From contig DOTG01000011.1 in NCBI GenBank assembly GCA_003512955.1, positions 1 through 64,000 on the forward strand: 64,000 nt of DNA, given 5' to 3'. A program made the translations under genes and the position numbers. Below the pieces are notes generated by a model. The model did not search any database. It had not been told where the DNA came from and saw only the letters and a program-made list of their open reading frames with translations. Within the stretch, counting starts at the first letter, position 1. Each line of letters opens with the position of its first letter. The DNA comes from Marinilabiliales bacterium. Its GTDB lineage: Bacteria > Bacteroidota > Bacteroidia > Bacteroidales > SZUA-534. Of the stretch, positions 35,560 through 47,000 are shown one piece after another.

Positions 35560-36048
35560 ATGTTTTTTTTCATTTTTACGAAACGAAAACAAAAACGCTC
35601 TTATAATCTTTATGGTATAAAACAGAAAATAAAAAGCTATTCATCATAAAAAAAATGAACTTCGTCATCTTATTTTTGTGTTTCGTTTATAAAATCTGGC
35701 TGTTTTCAGTCTGTTTGTTTTGATTTCAGGAACCACTATTTTGTGTCCCACTAATATACCAATATTTGAATTCATGTCAAGTTAGGGGGAAATAGTTTTT
35801 TAGAAAGATTCAAAATAAATAGTTGTTTTAACAATTATTGTAGATAAATGCTCAAAATCACCAAACCAAACAGCTTTCAAACCTCAGGCCTGATTCTTAA
35901 ATCCTTTTTTAATTTCTTGCCACCTCATTTTATATTGCTTATCAACTTTATTTTATCGGATCGAGAATTAAAAATTAGATTTTGTAATTTTGTTTAGAAA
36001 GTTTCTAAATCATTAACGACTTTTGCTACATATCTAAATAGCCCAATT
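35560..36048. other. Gene-free divergent promoter region between two giant-protein genes
   Basis: This 489-bp AT-rich region lies between the PKD giant (-) and the 2351-residue protein (+). A + strand TAnnTTTG match is at 35985-35992. I found no clear CAAAnnTA box for the - strand gene, no strong hairpin and no small gene. Co-ordinated control from this region is possible. Confidence 0.6.
35985..35992 (+). promoter_or_regulatory. Possible -7 box of the 36049 gene
   Basis: TAATTTTG matches TAnnTTTG and lies 56 nt upstream of the start codon. No good -33 element is visible. Confidence 0.35.
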
Positions 36049-39000
36049 ATGAAAAACTTACAATTTATCTGTTTCGTACTATTGGTTTTCCTTTTCCAAC
36101 TGGAATTGAAAAGCCAAACTGTTTTTTTTGAAGAAGATTTTGAGAATGGGGGGAGCATTCCCGACAATTGGTCAAATATATTCGTTGCCTCGAATTTAAA
36201 CTGGAGGTACGAAAACGGGGGATATTCTACCAATCCTTCGATACCCAATTCACGGCGGCCCCCAGCTGCCTACGAAGGAAGTTATAATGCTCTTTTTGAG
36301 AAAAGCACCTTAACATCTACCATTACAAAATTAGTAACTCCAACTATTGATTTGAGTTTGGCAATAAAACCCGAACTCCATTTTTGGTATGCCAATTATA
36401 CCCGTACCATTTTATCGGCTGAGAATGATGAACTCAGGATTTATTACCGTTCTGTGGATGAAGAACCCTATTCCTGGATTTTATTGGCAGAATATATTGA
36501 ACCGAAAGAAGAATGGACGGAAGGTATCGTGCAGATTCCGGACAGTGTCCGGTTCACCAATGTACAGTTGACTTTTGAAGGTACTGTTGGCCCCGGGTGG
36601 GGAATGTGTGTTGATGATATTAGTATCATTGAAACGGGGATCATTCCAAAATACCTTGAATCTATTAAAGCAGTGCAGGCTTCCACTAATACGGTTCCAA
36701 CAGGGTCAATTAATAATCCGATATTGCGTATCGACTTTACAGTAAAAGGAAACGATGGAAATCTTTTTATCGACACGTTGGTTGTTGATGCGCTAATGGA
36801 ATCGGCTCTGGTTGTTCCTGAAAAAGGGATACGGATTTACTTTAGTACCACCAACTATTTCTCAAATGAAAACCCGGTAGGGGATAGTTTGAAATTTGAA
36901 AATGGTAAGGCCATATTCACTGATTTAGGAATCAACTTGCCCTTCGGTTATTCCTACTTGTGGATAACGTACAATGTCCCGGTTGATACCACCCATACTT
37001 TAAATGGACTTAAGTTAGATGCTAAAGTAAGCAAGGATAACATTATTGTAAATGGGCTTAAATATCCTTTTGCTGATTTAAATCCTTCCGGAACCCGCAC
37101 GATAAATGAATCGGTTGTGTTCGATGATTTTGAAGATACTGACAGTTGGACTCTTGTAGAGGAGTTTGAGATTGATCAACCTTCCGGGATAGGTGGGGCA
37201 TTTGGGACCCCTGATCCCGAATATGCCCAAAATGGGAATAAGGTTTTAGGTACTGATTTAACAGGAAAAGGATTAGTACATGGTGATTATGAGAACGATT
37301 TGATGGATAATCATTGTACTGCAACCATTGAAGCATTTAGTTGCAAATACTTTAAAGATGTTTCATTGCAATTTTACCGTTGGTTGAATGTGGAGAATTC
37401 CGATTCTGCAAAAATACAGATCGACCTGAATAATAGTGGAAACTGGAATACGGTTTGGCATAATACATCATTAATAAACGATAGCAAATGGTCTCAAAAA
37501 GCTTATTCGCTTGAAAATACTGCTGACCGGACCGATCAGGTTGCCCTAAGATATGTGGTTGGTCCCACTAATAATACCTGGACATTTTCGGGTTGGAATG
37601 TTGACGATTTTGCAGTTACCGGAACGTTTATTCATACCGACGCCGGGGTTATTGCCTGGGTGTTGCCTGATGCTGGATGCGGACATATAGCACCTGAACC
37701 TATTACGGTGACCCTAAAGAATTTTGGCTATGATGCAACCAACGACACCATTCCTATTGGCTTTTCAACAGATGATGGTTCTTCCTGGACTGTTGATACT
37801 TTATTTGCCAGTTTGCCTAAAGACAGTACGTATGATTTTACATTTACTTCGCTTGTCGATTTAACAAATCCCGGAAATAATCGTGTATTAGTAAAGACAT
37901 TTCTATCAGGCGACCAAGATGATAGGAACGACCAGTTTGATACGACCCTTTACATTCTTCCTACGCTATTTTTACCCTATGTCGAAGATTTTGAAGAAGG
38001 CGATGGTTTTTGGAAAAGCGGTGGAAACAATACATGGCAGTATGGCGATCCGGCTGGGGCGGTGTTAAATGAACCAGCCTCGGGTGACTATTGTTGGGCA
38101 ACCCAATTGGCTAATAATTACCCCGATAACGATAGCAGCTGGATTGAGAGCCCTTGTCTGGTTTTTTCTAGCGTTGAGAAACCTATTTTTGAAGTAAAAA
38201 TTCAAAGCCAAACCGAAGTCGGCAAAGATGGATTGGCTCTTTTATATTCTTTAGATGAAGGTGCTACCTGGGAATTGGTACCCGGCACCGATCCCTATAA
38301 TTGGAATTGGTATTCAGGAGCTATCGAGAGCCTTGGAACACAAGGTTGGGATTCTATCACTCCCGGATGGTGGATGGCCCGGCAAACACTTCCTTCGGAA
38401 CTGACAGGTGCTGAATTGGTAAAGTTCCGTTTGGTTTTTGCATCCAACGATTCCATCAACGATGAAGGTTTTTTGATAGATGACATCCGTATTTACGAAG
38501 CCCCTGCCGATGCAGGTATTACAGCCATTATTAATCCGGGTACGGCTTGTTACCTTACTGATGCTGAAGATGTTCAGGTAACCATTGAAAATTTTGGCAT
38601 CCGGGATTTTAAAACAACCGACCCTTTAATTGCAAGCTTAAAAGTGAATAACAGCTTAGTGGTTACCGATACTTTTTATGTGGCAAGTAACGTGATTCCA
38701 GGTAATTCAGTCAATTTTACCTTTTCGGAACCCGTAAATATGCGCGATAGCGGGCAATATGATTTTGTGGTTTATACACACATCCCAGGCGATTCAAATA
38801 TTTATTCGGCAGGGGTTGCCAACGATACCCTTATTTCAGCCATCCGGGTAAATGGCATGCCCGATTACAATTTAGGGCCAAATATTGGAACAAACCAGCC
38901 CGATACCGTGCAACTTGATGCAGGTGCGGGTTTTGCAATCTATTTGTGGCACGATGCTTCTACCAACCGCTATTTTAATGTAGATACCGCTGGAATGTTT

Positions 39001-42000
39001 TTTGTTTCAGTTACCAATTCTTATGATTGTTTGGCTATTGATAGTATTGAAATCATGGGTTCCACTACCGATTTGGCTGTAACTCAAATTTTAGGCATTT
39101 CGGGCGGATGTGTGAATACGCTTACTCCAGCTTTGGAAGTAACCCTTTTAAATAATGGGGATACCACGTATCATATTGGAGATACCTTGCAAGTTGGATA
39201 TAAAATAAATAACCAGACTCCGGTAGTTGAAACAATTACGTTAGCATCGTCGTTGGCAAATGGGAATACAATAAATTATGAATTTGTTCAACAACCTGAT
39301 TTTGATATTGTTGGAGTAAAGGATATTAGCTGCTATTCTGTTTTTGAACCGGAACTGAATTATCGGAACGATACCACTTATACCAGTATCGAGGTTTATC
39401 CCAATCCTGAACTGGATTTGGGACAAGATACCCTTTATACCGATGTTGCTTCACCGATTATTCTTGATGCTGGTGCTGGTTTTGCATCTTATGATTGGCA
39501 GGATAATTCTACAAATCAGACTTTTTCTGTTACAGACAAGAAATCATTGAAGTATTATGTTGAAGTGGCAGATGTTCATAGTTGTGGTACCGCCAGTGAT
39601 ACGGTATGGGTTTTTTCCGATTCTTGGGAACTTGATTCTATTCTCAACCCTACCGATGCTTGTGCCCACACTGCTGCTGAAACAGTTCAGGTACGCCTTC
39701 GGAATTTAAGCGAAAACTCATATCCGGCAGGTTTTGTTATCCCGGCTCAAATTACATTCAATAATGCTGTTTATAACGAAAATATTATTTTAACGGCAAC
39801 GGTGAATAGTTTAGCTGATTTTGATTATGACTTAAGCCAGACATTTGATTTTTCGCAGCCCGGAAATTATTCAATATCGGTAAAGATTCTTCCACAATAC
39901 GATTTGTCCTTAAATGACAACTCCCAAAGTAAAGGTTTTGAAACCTACGGAATTTATTTTGTTGATTTGGGATACGATACCATCATTACAAAACAAGCGG
40001 ATACAGTTTTGTTAGATGCCGGCAACCTTTTCAACTCGTATAGTTGGAGTACAGGATCGGTATCTCAAATAATCCAAATCCCTAATACTTCATCCCAGGA
40101 ATATAAAGTTACGGTTACCGATGCCCATTTTTGCCAAACATCTACCGATTCCGTGACTATACTTGCCAGTGATTTAGGGATTGAACAAATATATACACCT
40201 TTTAGTCAATGTGAGTTAAGCAACACTACCAAAATATCGTTCCTTCTGGTCAACAATGGACAGGATATTATTCCTGCAGGAACTGGTATGAGTGCTTATT
40301 ATCAGTTGAATAACGGAGGCTGGATTGAAAAGCCATTCAATTTGCCCTATGACCTTGCACCAGATAATACCAAAACAATTAATCTTTCTGAAAACCTGTC
40401 GTTTGAGTCAGGTCAAAGCTACGATTTCGGTTTGCGGATTGACTATAATAATGATTTTTTTCCGGAGAATGATACCATTTATACCTCCATCTTTGAGTTT
40501 GAAAATCCCTCAGTAAATATTGGCCCCGATATTTATACCACGCAGCCTGATACAGTAATTATTCAGGCACAACCCGGTTATGCGAATTATCAATGGCAAG
40601 ATTTTTCCAAACTGGATCACTACAATGTGACTAATCCAGCTTCGGCAACCTATCATGTATTGGTTAATAACGCCTACGGCTGTACCGATGCCGATACGCT
40701 TAAAATCTTCACCTACGACCTGATTGTTGCCGATGTGCTGGGTGATGAAAACGACTGTGATCCTGCCATCAGCCGGACCGTGCAGATAGGCGTTTCGGTG
40801 AACAGTGCCGATACCCTTCAGGCCGGGCACGAAATGGAAGTATCGTACCAATGCAACGGCATTTCGGCTACCGAAACCTTTATACTGGCAGAAAGCATGT
40901 ATAAAACAAAAACATTGTATTATCCATTTACCGTGCCTCTGGAAATCAATAGTGCCGGTGATTACAATTTTACAGCTTCCGTTTCGATGGATAACGAGGT
41001 GAAAACCGACAACAACGGTTTTGCAGGCATCATCCACACGGGAACCGATTCCGTACACCTTGGCGAAGATATTGTTACCTACAATGAATCGGTAGTTTTG
41101 GATGCAGGCCCGGGATTTACCAATTATACATGGAACGATAATTCGCACAACCAGACCCTGGAAGTGACCGAAACTGGAGATTATTCCGTGACAACCACCG
41201 ATAGCTATGGCTGCACCGATACCGATAGCATCCACCTGTTTTTCGTGCTTCCCACTTACGATGTGATTGATATTCTTGGTCTGGCCGATAGCTGTATCCG
41301 TGAATCGGTCACCGATTTTTCATTTGTTTTGAAAAACAATGGCAACGACACCATTCATGCCGACAGTATTATTGATATTCAATACACGGTAAATAGCGGA
41401 AGCCCGGTTGTGGATGCGTTCACCTTTGTTTCGGCTTTTGAACCGGGCGACGAGGTGGAAATACCATTCGAAACATCTGCCCAATTAATGCAGGCAGGAA
41501 CCTATCTCATGGAAGTTTCAGTGACTATTGGAAGCCGGACTTCAGCTTTAGATACCACAATCCATACCTGGGGACTGCCCAACATTCCGCTTCCGGCTGA
41601 TACGACAACTTATGAGGGTTCGCTTCTTTTGGACGCCGGGGCCGGTTTTGCTTCCTACTTGTGGGGCAACGATTCCATCACTCAAAGCATTCCGGTAACG
41701 CAGGATGGGGATTATTCCGTTACGGTTACCAATGAACACGGGTGTGCCAACACGACCACTGTTTCGGTCCTATTCTTGAAGCCAGGTTACGCGATTCTGT
41801 CCATCGAAGGGCTCAAAGACTCCTGTTTGCATGCTGTGGACGAGCAGATCAACTTTGTGCTGAGCAATACGGGTAACGATACCCTTTCAGCCGATAGTAC
41901 CATCATCATTCAATTCCAGCTCAATGAATCGAATTCGGTAGCTGAGGATTACACGTTTACGCAGCCATTAGCTCCCGGCGGCGAAGTGGAAATAGCTTTC

Positions 42001-43104
42001 GAAACCACGGTGGATCTTTCAGAAGAAGGGACGTACGTATTGGAAGTGAAGGCCATTATTGGTAGCATCGAAACATTGCTGGATACCACCATCCATACCT
42101 GGGGATTGCCCGAGGTGGATTTGGGTGAGGATATTGAATCGGACGATGATCAGGTAATTCTGGATGCAGGAGAAGGGTTTGCCAGTTATTTATGGAACAC
42201 TGGCGCATCATCGCAAACAATAACTGTTACAGTAGCCGGTGAATATTGGGTACAGGTAATGAATGAACATGGTTGCGGAAATTCCGATACACTAAATGTG
42301 GCGTTTGTTCCATTTAAAGTAGAAATAACGGATTTCATCCAGCCGCTTTTTGGATGCGACTCGTTGTACCACGAGGAGGTAACCATTGAAATTACCAATA
42401 CAGGAACACGTACCCTGAATTCAGGCACCCAGTTGGTGTTGAGTTACCAGGCAGATGAATCGGACGTGGTGGACGAAACCGTGGAATTAGCTAGTGACAT
42501 GACCCCAGGTAAAAATCTGATTTACAATTTTGCCAATTTGCTTACTTTGACAGAAAGCGGTGAACATACCCTGAAATTTTTCATCGGTCTTGGTGAGGAG
42601 GAAATGGATGCGGCTGAATACAGCATTCCGGTATATGCTGCACCTGAATTTTTTGAGGGCGCCGATACCATTGAGGTGACAGCATTTCCATACCAGTTGG
42701 CCCCGCAAGTGGAAGCCGATGCCTATATTTGGAACACAGGAGCCACCACCGAAACCATTTCGGTTACGGCAAATGGCACCTATACGGTAACCATTACTCA
42801 AACAAACACCTGTGAGTTCAGCGATTCGGTGTATGTAAAGAACATTACCCATGTGCACCAATGGTGGGCTTCGGGTATTCGGGTGTATCCAAATCCGGCC
42901 GATGCAACAGTGAGCATCGTTTTTCCGGAATCAATAGGCGCTTTGACCATTCAGGTAACCGATTTGCAGGGTAAGTTGATGTATCAGGCTGAAACCACCT
43001 CGCGCCCGGCCCAAATTGATGTAACTGCCTGGCCGCAGGGGACCTACCTGCTCCAAATTGGTGTAGGAGGGGAGTTTGAGGTTTATCAGATGGTTAAGAA
43101 ATAG
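36049..43104 (+). CDS. Giant secreted protein with jelly-roll, CARDB/Ig-like pairs and type-A T9SS sorting domain
   Basis: A 2351-residue secreted protein with a signal peptide (about 1-24, ending LELKSQ). Three jelly-roll domains (MAM/choice-of-anchor-J/cleaved-adhesin style) lie at about 24-200, 360-530 and 640-820 (FEEDFENGG, FDDFEDTDSW, YVEDFEEGDGFW). A BNR-associated N-type domain spans about 205-355 (NPILRIDFTVKG, SYLWITYNVPVDTTHT). From about 820 to 2270 run eight CARDB-like plus short Ig-like pairs of about 170 residues (ILDAGAGFASYDW, LDAGEGFASYLWNTGASSQT). The last about 75 residues (YPNPADATVSIVFPE...AWPQGTYLLQI) are a type-A sorting domain, so cleavage and A-LPS anchoring are expected. 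It has no adjacent PorP/SprF gene and ends before a strong terminator. Confidence 0.92.
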   Translation: MKNLQFICFVLLVFLFQLELKSQTVFFEEDFENGGSIPDNWSNIFVASNLNWRYENGGYSTNPSIPNSRRPPAAYEGSYNALFEKSTLTSTITKLVTPTIDLSLAIKPELHFWYANYTRTILSAENDELRIYYRSVDEEPYSWILLAEYIEPKEEWTEGIVQIPDSVRFTNVQLTFEGTVGPGWGMCVDDISIIETGIIPKYLESIKAVQASTNTVPTGSINNPILRIDFTVKGNDGNLFIDTLVVDALMESALVVPEKGIRIYFSTTNYFSNENPVGDSLKFENGKAIFTDLGINLPFGYSYLWITYNVPVDTTHTLNGLKLDAKVSKDNIIVNGLKYPFADLNPSGTRTINESVVFDDFEDTDSWTLVEEFEIDQPSGIGGAFGTPDPEYAQNGNKVLGTDLTGKGLVHGDYENDLMDNHCTATIEAFSCKYFKDVSLQFYRWLNVENSDSAKIQIDLNNSGNWNTVWHNTSLINDSKWSQKAYSLENTADRTDQVALRYVVGPTNNTWTFSGWNVDDFAVTGTFIHTDAGVIAWVLPDAGCGHIAPEPITVTLKNFGYDATNDTIPIGFSTDDGSSWTVDTLFASLPKDSTYDFTFTSLVDLTNPGNNRVLVKTFLSGDQDDRNDQFDTTLYILPTLFLPYVEDFEEGDGFWKSGGNNTWQYGDPAGAVLNEPASGDYCWATQLANNYPDNDSSWIESPCLVFSSVEKPIFEVKIQSQTEVGKDGLALLYSLDEGATWELVPGTDPYNWNWYSGAIESLGTQGWDSITPGWWMARQTLPSELTGAELVKFRLVFASNDSINDEGFLIDDIRIYEAPADAGITAIINPGTACYLTDAEDVQVTIENFGIRDFKTTDPLIASLKVNNSLVVTDTFYVASNVIPGNSVNFTFSEPVNMRDSGQYDFVVYTHIPGDSNIYSAGVANDTLISAIRVNGMPDYNLGPNIGTNQPDTVQLDAGAGFAIYLWHDASTNRYFNVDTAGMFFVSVTNSYDCLAIDSIEIMGSTTDLAVTQILGISGGCVNTLTPALEVTLLNNGDTTYHIGDTLQVGYKINNQTPVVETITLASSLANGNTINYEFVQQPDFDIVGVKDISCYSVFEPELNYRNDTTYTSIEVYPNPELDLGQDTLYTDVASPIILDAGAGFASYDWQDNSTNQTFSVTDKKSLKYYVEVADVHSCGTASDTVWVFSDSWELDSILNPTDACAHTAAETVQVRLRNLSENSYPAGFVIPAQITFNNAVYNENIILTATVNSLADFDYDLSQTFDFSQPGNYSISVKILPQYDLSLNDNSQSKGFETYGIYFVDLGYDTIITKQADTVLLDAGNLFNSYSWSTGSVSQIIQIPNTSSQEYKVTVTDAHFCQTSTDSVTILASDLGIEQIYTPFSQCELSNTTKISFLLVNNGQDIIPAGTGMSAYYQLNNGGWIEKPFNLPYDLAPDNTKTINLSENLSFESGQSYDFGLRIDYNNDFFPENDTIYTSIFEFENPSVNIGPDIYTTQPDTVIIQAQPGYANYQWQDFSKLDHYNVTNPASATYHVLVNNAYGCTDADTLKIFTYDLIVADVLGDENDCDPAISRTVQIGVSVNSADTLQAGHEMEVSYQCNGISATETFILAESMYKTKTLYYPFTVPLEINSAGDYNFTASVSMDNEVKTDNNGFAGIIHTGTDSVHLGEDIVTYNESVVLDAGPGFTNYTWNDNSHNQTLEVTETGDYSVTTTDSYGCTDTDSIHLFFVLPTYDVIDILGLADSCIRESVTDFSFVLKNNGNDTIHADSIIDIQYTVNSGSPVVDAFTFVSAFEPGDEVEIPFETSAQLMQAGTYLMEVSVTIGSRTSALDTTIHTWGLPNIPLPADTTTYEGSLLLDAGAGFASYLWGNDSITQSIPVTQDGDYSVTVTNEHGCANTTTVSVLFLKPGYAILSIEGLKDSCLHAVDEQINFVLSNTGNDTLSADSTIIIQFQLNESNSVAEDYTFTQPLAPGGEVEIAFETTVDLSEEGTYVLEVKAIIGSIETLLDTTIHTWGLPEVDLGEDIESDDDQVILDAGEGFASYLWNTGASSQTITVTVAGEYWVQVMNEHGCGNSDTLNVAFVPFKVEITDFIQPLFGCDSLYHEEVTIEITNTGTRTLNSGTQLVLSYQADESDVVDETVELASDMTPGKNLIYNFANLLTLTESGEHTLKFFIGLGEEEMDAAEYSIPVYAAPEFFEGADTIEVTAFPYQLAPQVEADAYIWNTGATTETISVTANGTYTVTITQTNTCEFSDSVYVKNITHVHQWWASGIRVYPNPADATVSIVFPESIGALTIQVTDLQGKLMYQAETTSRPAQIDVTAWPQGTYLLQIGVGGEFEVYQMVKK

Positions 43105-43128
43105 AACAATTGGTATCCCTGAATACAC

Positions 43129-43168
43129 GGAAAGCGCGATGGAGAAAAACCGTCGCGCTTTCCTTTTT
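43129..43168 (+). terminator. Rho-independent terminator after the 2351-residue protein gene
   Basis: GGAAAGCGCGA (43129-43139) pairs perfectly with TCGCGCTTTCC (43153-43163) across a 13-nt loop, followed by TTTTT. It lies 24 nt after the stop codon. Confidence 0.9.
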
Positions 43169-43628
43169 AACAAGATTCCGATGTAACATTCTCTCTGGTT
43201 TGAAATAGGGCTAGCATTGCTGCTACGGAGGAAGTATCCCCTTGAGGGGATGATAGGGGTGAATCTTTGAAATCCCAAATCCAAACTTTTTTGTGCTGAT
43301 TGAATTATACCGATCACCGTTAAAACTGATTTTTTCGCTGATTTTAGTGTAAATCCCCGGATTAAACCTCTTCGGGGTTAGTGGTTCGAAAAATACCGGC
43401 TCATTAGCTCATTGTCTCGTGTCTCAAAATATATTAATCAACAATTTAATTGCTAAAATCCGCAAATGGATTATAAAAACCGTAAGAAGATGAACTGCTT
43501 AACCGTGGCGCGGTTCCACTAAACCAGATGATACAGGAATGATGTAAAATACTTCTTTTCAGAATAGCTGCACCCCGGCTTACGGATTTAAGGTAATCCA
43601 ATAGAAATTGTATTCAACTCAGGGTATT

Positions 43629-43760
43629 TCCTTAAATCCGCAGAAAGAAATACAAACTTGCTGATAGTCACGGTGTGACTTTTTATTAAAAAGCATCTGT
43701 TTTTTATCCATAAGTGTCATTTAATTAACAAGTCACGCCGTGACTTGCGGAAATTAGGTA
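43629..43760. repeat. MITE-like dispersed repeat, copy 2
   Basis: The left end CCTTAAATCCGCAG is identical to that of copy 1 (15525-15538). It contains the same two palindromes in the same order and spacing: AGTCACGGTGTGACT (43666-43680) and AGTCACGCCGTGACT (43731-43745). The right end (TTGCGGAAATTAGG) is inverted relative to the left. The spacer is close to copy 1 but differs at several positions. Confidence 0.75.
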
Positions 43761-43800
43761 TTTTTGGTTTTTAAACCGACCACCTTTTTATTACTTATTT

Positions 43801-43869
43801 TTGATTATTTATGTCAGAAAATAACGACCAATTGATGATTATTTTGATGGTTCTGACATTCAAAATCAA
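43801..43869. repeat. Inverted repeat upstream of the 6270-residue gene
   Basis: TTGATTATTTATGTCAGAA (43801-43819) and TTCTGACATTCAAAATCAA (43851-43869) are inverted with 16 of 19 matches around a 31-nt loop. A second, smaller inverted pair (GATTTGCCAAA / TTTGCCAAATC) follows at about 43871-43921. This could be a regulatory structure, a binding site or a mobile-element relic. Confidence 0.5.
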
Positions 43870-44064
43870 CGATTTGCCAAAATTATAACAACCTGCTTTA
43901 GAATATTTTATTTGCCAAATCAAAAATCGGTAAGTTTTGGTTATATTTAGAGAGTTAAAAACCTGAAAATAAAAGTAGTTGATTGAGATTCTGCACATGT
44001 TGAAATATTAGTACCTTTATTTTGTTATTTTTAACACGATCATTAACCATTTGATGAAAGAAAT

Positions 44065-47000
44065 ATGAAGATATTCAAATATATGTCAAGATTAATCTAC
44101 CTCCTTGTGTTTTTAGCATGCTCCCAAATGCTGCTTGGACAAGCAATAACAGCACCCACTGATGATTCGAGTTATCCATTTAATACAGGGTTGATTACCC
44201 TCACTGCTACACCAGCATCAGGTACATTTTCTGGAACTGGGGTTATGGATCTTGGTAGTGGTAATGGTACTTTTAATACAAACCAGGCTTTAGGCGATTA
44301 TGTAATTACTTACTCCAAAGTTGGTGGGGGTGCTTTTACTGTAACCATAACGGTACATATTGTTGCCGCAGGTGCTGTAACATTTAACCCGCCCACACCG
44401 GTTTGTTTAACATACCCTGTAATTGACCTGACACTTTATGCTTCTCCCGCAGGAGGTAGTTTCTCAGGTACGGGTGTTATAGGTACTGATTTTGATCCTT
44501 CCTTTGCCGGTTTGGGGACCCATACTTTAACCTATACTCCTTTGGTAGGAGCCCCTGTAAATGCAGATATAACTGTTGAGCCTCAATTTACCGCCATACT
44601 TACCGCCGGGGGTGCAACCACATTCTGCGATGGAGGAAATGTAAACCTTTCAGCCGACCCAGTTGATGGCGACAGCTATTCGTGGTACCAAAACGGCGTA
44701 TTAATTGCAACAGCATTGGGTAATAGCTATACCGCTACTGCATCAGGCAATTATTATGTCGATATTACCCGATCAAATTGTACCGAAACCTCAAATACCA
44801 TTAGTGTTACAGTTAACCCATTACCTGTGAATAAAGTAATTACGGCTACCAATTATTGTGCGGGGGCCGCTGCCGGAACAATTACTGTTCCTTTATCGGA
44901 ATTAGGTGTAAATTATCAAATTTATACGGATCCTGGAAATGCAATTTATAAAACTGCTAAGATAGGAACAGGTGCTGATTTGACATGGACAACTGTTGCT
45001 GCTGGTAGCTATAAGATTTTGGCTACTAAAGGTACTTGTACTTTAACCACCAATATTGTAACAGTTGTGGCTAACCCATTACCTACATTTGTTCCATCAG
45101 TTTCTGCTGATGATGCAACCCTTTGCTCTGGTTCTTCAACACAACTGCATGCCAATGCTGTTTCTGCTGCCGGTATTAGCACCTATACCTGGAATAATAG
45201 TGCAACGTTGGATGATGAATTTTTAGAAGATCCTGTAGCAACTCCATTAAATAGTACAACTTATACGGTAACGGTAGTTGATAATAATTCTTGTACAAGT
45301 TCTCAAGGAGTTACGGTTATTGTTAACCCAACCCCAAACGTTACAATAAGTCCGGTAACTTCTTTTACCATATGCGAAGGTAATACGATTAGTTTAAGGG
45401 GGGAATCAAACCCTAATGCTGCCACTTGGTCTTGGGATGGCGGTGTGTTTAGCGGCGTTGGGAATCCTCCTACGGATTATGTATATGCACCCGCCTCATC
45501 TACCGCTGTAACTCTTGATGTAGTTGATGTAAATGGTTGTTCCGGTTCGGCTACCGCAAATGTAACAGTTAACAAAACCCCAACAGCTAATGCAGGCCCA
45601 GATAGGGAAATGTGTGACGGTATAGGTACTATACTTGATGCAAGTGCTTCAACCTCCCCGTTACCTTCGGTAATTACAAGTTATGATTGGTCAAATGCAA
45701 CATCAGGTGTTACAACTAGTGTAAACCCTTCAAGTACCACAATCTATACTGTTACTGTTACGAATAATTTGGGCTGTACGGATGTATCCAGCGTTACGGT
45801 TACATTCTTATCAAACCCAACCATGTCGTTAACCTCCTCAAATGCACCGACACATTCTATTTGTAATGGAGAAAGTATTGATTTAACGGCTAATCCAATT
45901 CTTACTCCGAATGGAGCCATAACAAATTATAACTGGTTACCTGGTGGTCTTTCATTACAAACAGTTACCGTTAGTCCACCCAACGCAGTATTGGGTGCTG
46001 CTCCGGCAACCCAGATATATATTGCAACTATTACCGATACAAAAGGTTGTAAGGCTACTGGTAATATTACAGTAACCACATTCTCACAATCACCTATTAC
46101 CATTCCTATCGATGGTAACCAATATTGTAAAAACCCACCAAATATTCAATTACAGGCAACCCCGGTACCTACGTCTGGGTTTGGTGTTGGCCCTAATACG
46201 GCTGAATGGACAAGCACTACTGCACTATTTATTGAAAACGATGATGAATTTGACCCAACAGCATGGACATCTGCTATATATAATATAAATTATAGATATA
46301 CAAATGGTTGGGGATGTAGTAATGATGTGGATGCTACGGTTGAAATTCTTAATTATGCAACACCTGTAGTTTCATTTGTTCAACCTTTAAATGGTGATGT
46401 GTTTTGTAACGATGGCAGCCCGGCCGTTGAGGTTCTAACTTCCGATGGAATGGGCGCTGAAGCCTATATAACACGTACTCTAGGTGGGGTTACTACAGAT
46501 GATGGCGATGGCACGGGTTGGTTTGATGCAACTGCCGAGGGTATAGGTAATTATACATTAACCTACAACGTAGTAGTAGGAACAACCGGTACCGGTTGTA
46601 CGGCTGGGGCAAGCATAAATATTACAGTTGGCGATCCGGTAACAATTACTCCAATAAATGATATGTGTGTGGGTGATGCTGACCAGCCTTTAGCATTAAC
46701 CCCGGCCGGGACAGGTGTGGGGACGTGGGATATCACTTTTAACCCCGATGGAGTTAATCCCACAACCAACGTTTCTTACCCTGATAATAGTGCATTGGCA
46801 TTTTTAGAAGCGAATGAGGCAGGTGAATATTCCGTTGATTATATTTCAGGTGGTTCCTGTTCAAATACAACTACAACTGTTGTCCGGGTTGAGGCATTAC
46901 CCGTGCTCGATTTTGATATTGGTAGTTTTGATTCTCAGGATGGGGGCATTAATTTTTGTAATAATATAGCACCTGTAGGATTAGTTTCAACACCTTTTGG

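Larger units (their letters stand above)
43105..44064. other. 960-bp gene-free, repeat-bearing region before the 6270-residue gene
   Basis: Holds, in order: a strong terminator (43129-43168); a small palindrome ATCCCCTTGAGGGGAT (43236-43251) of a sort often scattered between Bacteroidota genes; a lone repeat end (TTACGGATTTAAGGTAAT, about 43580-43597); MITE-like copy 2 (43629-43760); and a pair of nested inverted repeats (43801-43921). The only open frame of note (43795-43998, - strand, 67 codons) looks non-coding. A weak promoter-like TACCTTTA is at 44012-44019. Confidence 0.65.

Noticed and set aside
35560..35592. N-terminal extension of the PKD giant to 35592
   Set aside because: It would place 11 charged residues before an otherwise typical signal peptide.
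40510..41235. 241-codon antisense open frame inside the 2351-residue gene
   Set aside because: The + strand frame has a clear repeat structure and domain pattern. The antisense peptide is low-complexity Ile/Val/Gly-rich and has no domain.
43795..43998. 67-codon - strand open frame upstream of the supergiant gene
   Set aside because: It is very AT-rich and Ile/Asn/Tyr-rich, consistent with random AT-rich sequence. It also covers the inverted repeats.
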